64,000 nt of DNA from Nymphaea colorata (lineage: Eukaryota; Streptophyta; Magnoliopsida; Nymphaeales; Nymphaeaceae): positions 4,236,174 through 4,300,173 of the forward strand of contig NW_022204507.1 of assembly GCF_008831285.2 (NCBI RefSeq), read 5' to 3'. A model generated the notes under the pieces. The model was not told the origin of the DNA, did no database searches, and was given only the letters and a program-made list of their open reading frames with translations. Both the position numbers and the translations under genes were made by a program. Shown piece after piece: positions 61,830 to 64,000 of this stretch (within the stretch, counting starts at the first letter, position 1; each line of letters starts with the position of its first letter).

Positions 61830-62230
61830 TCAACGTCTTTCAGGCGGGCCGGGTCGGGTCCAGATCCAGACCCAAACCCTATTGCTTGATGAGCCCGAAG
61901 CGAGGGTGCAGTGGCGATGCGTGGGCCAGCGGAGGAAGGACGGCGGCGGCGGCGTTTGGGTAAGCCCTCAACCTCTCCCTAACTCTTCCTTCTTCCTTCT
62001 TCTCCTCCTCCCTCTCCCACTGTTCTACCGTCTCCCCTCTCTGCCACATGGCCACCTCTTGCGCAGCCTCTCCCCTTCCGTTTTTTTTGTTGTTTCTCTC
62101 CCTCTTCTTCTCTGCTCGAGCTCTCACTCCCACACTCTCTCGTCCTCTCTGTTGCACACACTCCCTTTTTCCCTGCCATTTTTTCTTGTTGTTTTTTAAT
62201 GTTTTGGGGCTGTTAGTTTGGATTGCAGTT
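61830..62230. other. GC-rich then pyrimidine-rich stretch, possible 5' region of a gene
   Basis: A GC-rich block with CGGCGGCGGCGG (61,940-61,955) precedes GTAAGCCC and a long CT-rich tract, resembling a plant first exon followed by an intron, or a leader. No protein could be named and no downstream exon was recognised before 64,000. Confidence 0.3.
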
Positions 62231-62279
62231 GGGGACACATCTTTCCCCTCATAGCAGTGAGGTGAATGCGTAGGTGGTG

Positions 62280-64000
62280 GCGGCATTGAGGGATTTTAGT
62301 TGTTTGAGGACCTCTCAAACTCGTGAGGTGGCTGTCGGGAGGATTGCAGCAATTCAGACTCTTGAATTGGGGTGAGCAAGGCATAATAGAGCCTATTTTA
62401 TTATATATTTTCTGTTGGAACATGCATAAATATTGTTGGAGCATGGTAGAATTAAGTATTGGTGATTTTAGGATATATGTTAGCGACTTTGCTTTTTAGG
62501 GAAAGTTTAAGATCATGTTGGAGAAGTGTTGATTCATGTCTACCATGATCTTTTAAGTTTAAGGTGTTGATTTTTCGAAGCTATTTGGGAACATTGTAGA
62601 GATTTTGATGTGGGTGAGAAGATTTAGAATTGTTTAGTGAGCATGTGGCCTATACTTTTGTCAATGTTCATATTTCTATGTTAGTTGGAGTAGAGCATGG
62701 AAGTTGGGTGTACTATTGGGAAGACGATTGAACTAAAGAAAGCTAATGAGAATTGTGTTAGTGATAGATTGTTCGAAGCTTTGAGTTTTGATGTTTGGTC
62801 ACAACATCTAGGGCTGAGAAGAGGCCTATTGGAGGGCTTTGTAGGTCGACACTACCCGTCAACACCCTTTTGATGCGACGACATGTGCCTCAATGATTTT
62901 GTTTTATATTTGTATGCTTTGCGAAACTGAGCTAGTATAGAATTTACAACTTGTGTATGCTTGCAGGTACACTAGGTACGTCTCGTAGACCATGAGGGAC
63001 CAGATTCGAAGCTCGAAGCATTTTGAAGAGCGTTGTGGGCGCACGACAGGTATGGCAGCATTCCAGGCAAATCCCTGCCTAGGGCCAACGTGTGAATGTG
63101 TGTTCCTATGATCGTGAGATCCTAGGATTGTGTTGTGATTGATTGATTATTTTGTGAGTGAATGTATGTATGCATGCAAATGATTTGATATATGATATGA
63201 TTTGTTTTAAAAAGTAATTAGAAACTCGTTTTGAGAATGTTACGCATTTGCATGTGCATGCTAGAATTGATAACTGCTTAGGACATACGAGGTGGGGTAT
63301 CGAGTCGAGTGTCTCATCGACCCCAATTGTGCATTAGAAAGCATCCTAAAATGATAACTGCATAGGACAGCTACGAGCCAATCACAGATCGAGACTACTC
63401 TCTGTGGCTTGGCCAAGTTTTTCAAAGATCTGATTGATGTGATAAGTGATGTGAATGTTTTGTTTTGTTGCATACACATTGTCGTGGACAATGATGCGAA
63501 TAAATGAATCACGGGGTAGTTGTACCTGTATTGCAATGACGACTAGCTAAGAATGCAAATTATATGTGTAGCCCTCGTGTAGAGGCATTTGGAGGCATGG
63601 GTGCACTCGCTGAGTGAACCAACCTCATGAGCTAGCTGGCCATTTTGCGAATGTGCTTCCATAATGTTAAATAAGAAAGAATAATAGATGAGAGGCCAGT
63701 GGGTTGTGGTAATGTGTTTGGGAGACGTCCCACTTTCGCCACTGGTCCCGCCTGTTCGGAGCGCAGGCGGTGCAAGGCCCCAGGGTACTGTTGTGTGTTG
63801 TGCTTGGAGCGTTGGGCTCCCGCCTTCCCCACCTGGGTGACATAAGGAAGGCTGAGTACCTCTCCTTGGAATTCACACATCCATGGATGAGTGCTCTACC
63901 ACTGCAGCGGGTGAATGGATCCATACTGTTCTGGGCCACAAGAACTGTCAATTCACTGAAGTTAATGGAAATGTAATGTATATGAATAAAATGTATTTGA
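62280..64000. other. repeat-like sequence without supported gene
   Basis: A short internal duplication (AATTGATAACTGCTTAGGACA near 63,267 and AAATGATAACTGCATAGGACA near 63,349) is seen. The words TACGTCTCGTAGACCATGAGG and GGCGCACGACAG near 62,975-63,050 resemble LTR-type sequence, but no LTR end was identified. The window stops inside it. Confidence 0.4.

Noticed and set aside
61810-62286. Overlapping long frames on both strands
   Set aside because: Pyrimidine-rich sequence gives Leu/Ser/Pro frames on plus and Arg/Glu/Gly frames on minus; neither resembles a protein.

Overview
This is nuclear DNA of a flowering plant. It holds spliced gene fragments of plant families (an ABI3/FUS3/LEC2-type B3 factor, a plant KDM5-type JmjC demethylase, a subtilase, selenium-binding protein 1, a plant GH2 beta-galactosidase), Ty3/gypsy and Ty1/copia remnants, hAT-like and MITE elements, and long AT-rich gaps. 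The species cannot be fixed from the sequence. No complete, clearly functional gene was found, and the window reads as a repeat-rich graveyard of unprocessed gene pieces.

Layout. 1-5.3 kb: no firm gene, one unidentified exon pair with a MITE in the putative intron, a second related MITE, a ~1.4 kb segment bounded by 35-bp inverted repeats. 5.8-13 kb, plus strand: an eight-exon B3 transcription factor of the seed-maturation (AFL) group, with TATA box, conserved B3 intron positions and a GC-AG intron. Its second B3 exon has lost the reading frame. 14.5-18.9 kb: GC-richer retroelement-like sequence. 18.95-22.6 kb: a nested, nearly identical inverted-repeat system (V-U / U'-V' / U) that could fold into a hairpin of about 1 kb. 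22.6-26.6 kb: a gypsy LTR, primer-binding site and decayed gag-protease. 26.7-27.9 kb, minus strand: an intron-containing selenium-binding-protein pseudogene ending where the gypsy debris begins. 28-33.2 kb: exon-like pieces only. 33.5-36.6 kb: a MITE, about 1.8 kb of TATACA-rich simple sequence with internal duplications, and a ~270-bp tandem repeat. 37.3-41.6 kb, minus strand: a decayed gypsy gag-protease-RT-RNase H element, with its LTR from 41.61 kb upward. 45.2-46.0 kb, minus: the first exons of a subtilase (signal peptide plus I9 propeptide, no protease). 47.96-48.77 kb, minus: the first two exons of a GH2 beta-galactosidase, broken. 51.7-52.2 kb: a copia integrase remnant. 53.3-56.3 kb, plus: a KDM5-type demethylase pseudogene (C-terminal JmjC, C5HC2 finger, FYRN, FYRC). 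58.1-61.2 kb: a clean 421-bp hAT MITE with 8-bp target duplication, a purine tract and a larger CTCGAG-rich element enclosing a degenerate array of telo-box-like AAACCCT motifs. 61.8-64 kb: one GC-rich pyrimidine stretch, then apparently non-coding repeat-like DNA.

How the parts relate. The five recognised gene remnants belong to unrelated pathways and do not form a functional cluster. Four keep introns and splice sites but lack one end of the gene, which points to DNA-level duplication or capture followed by decay rather than retroposition. The strongest unusual signals are the 3.65-kb nested inverted repeat, the frame-broken B3 domain inside an otherwise well-preserved AFL gene, and the clustering of truncated unprocessed gene copies among transposons. 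Coordinates of exons were worked out by eye from splice consensus and family alignment in memory; ends may be off by a few bases.
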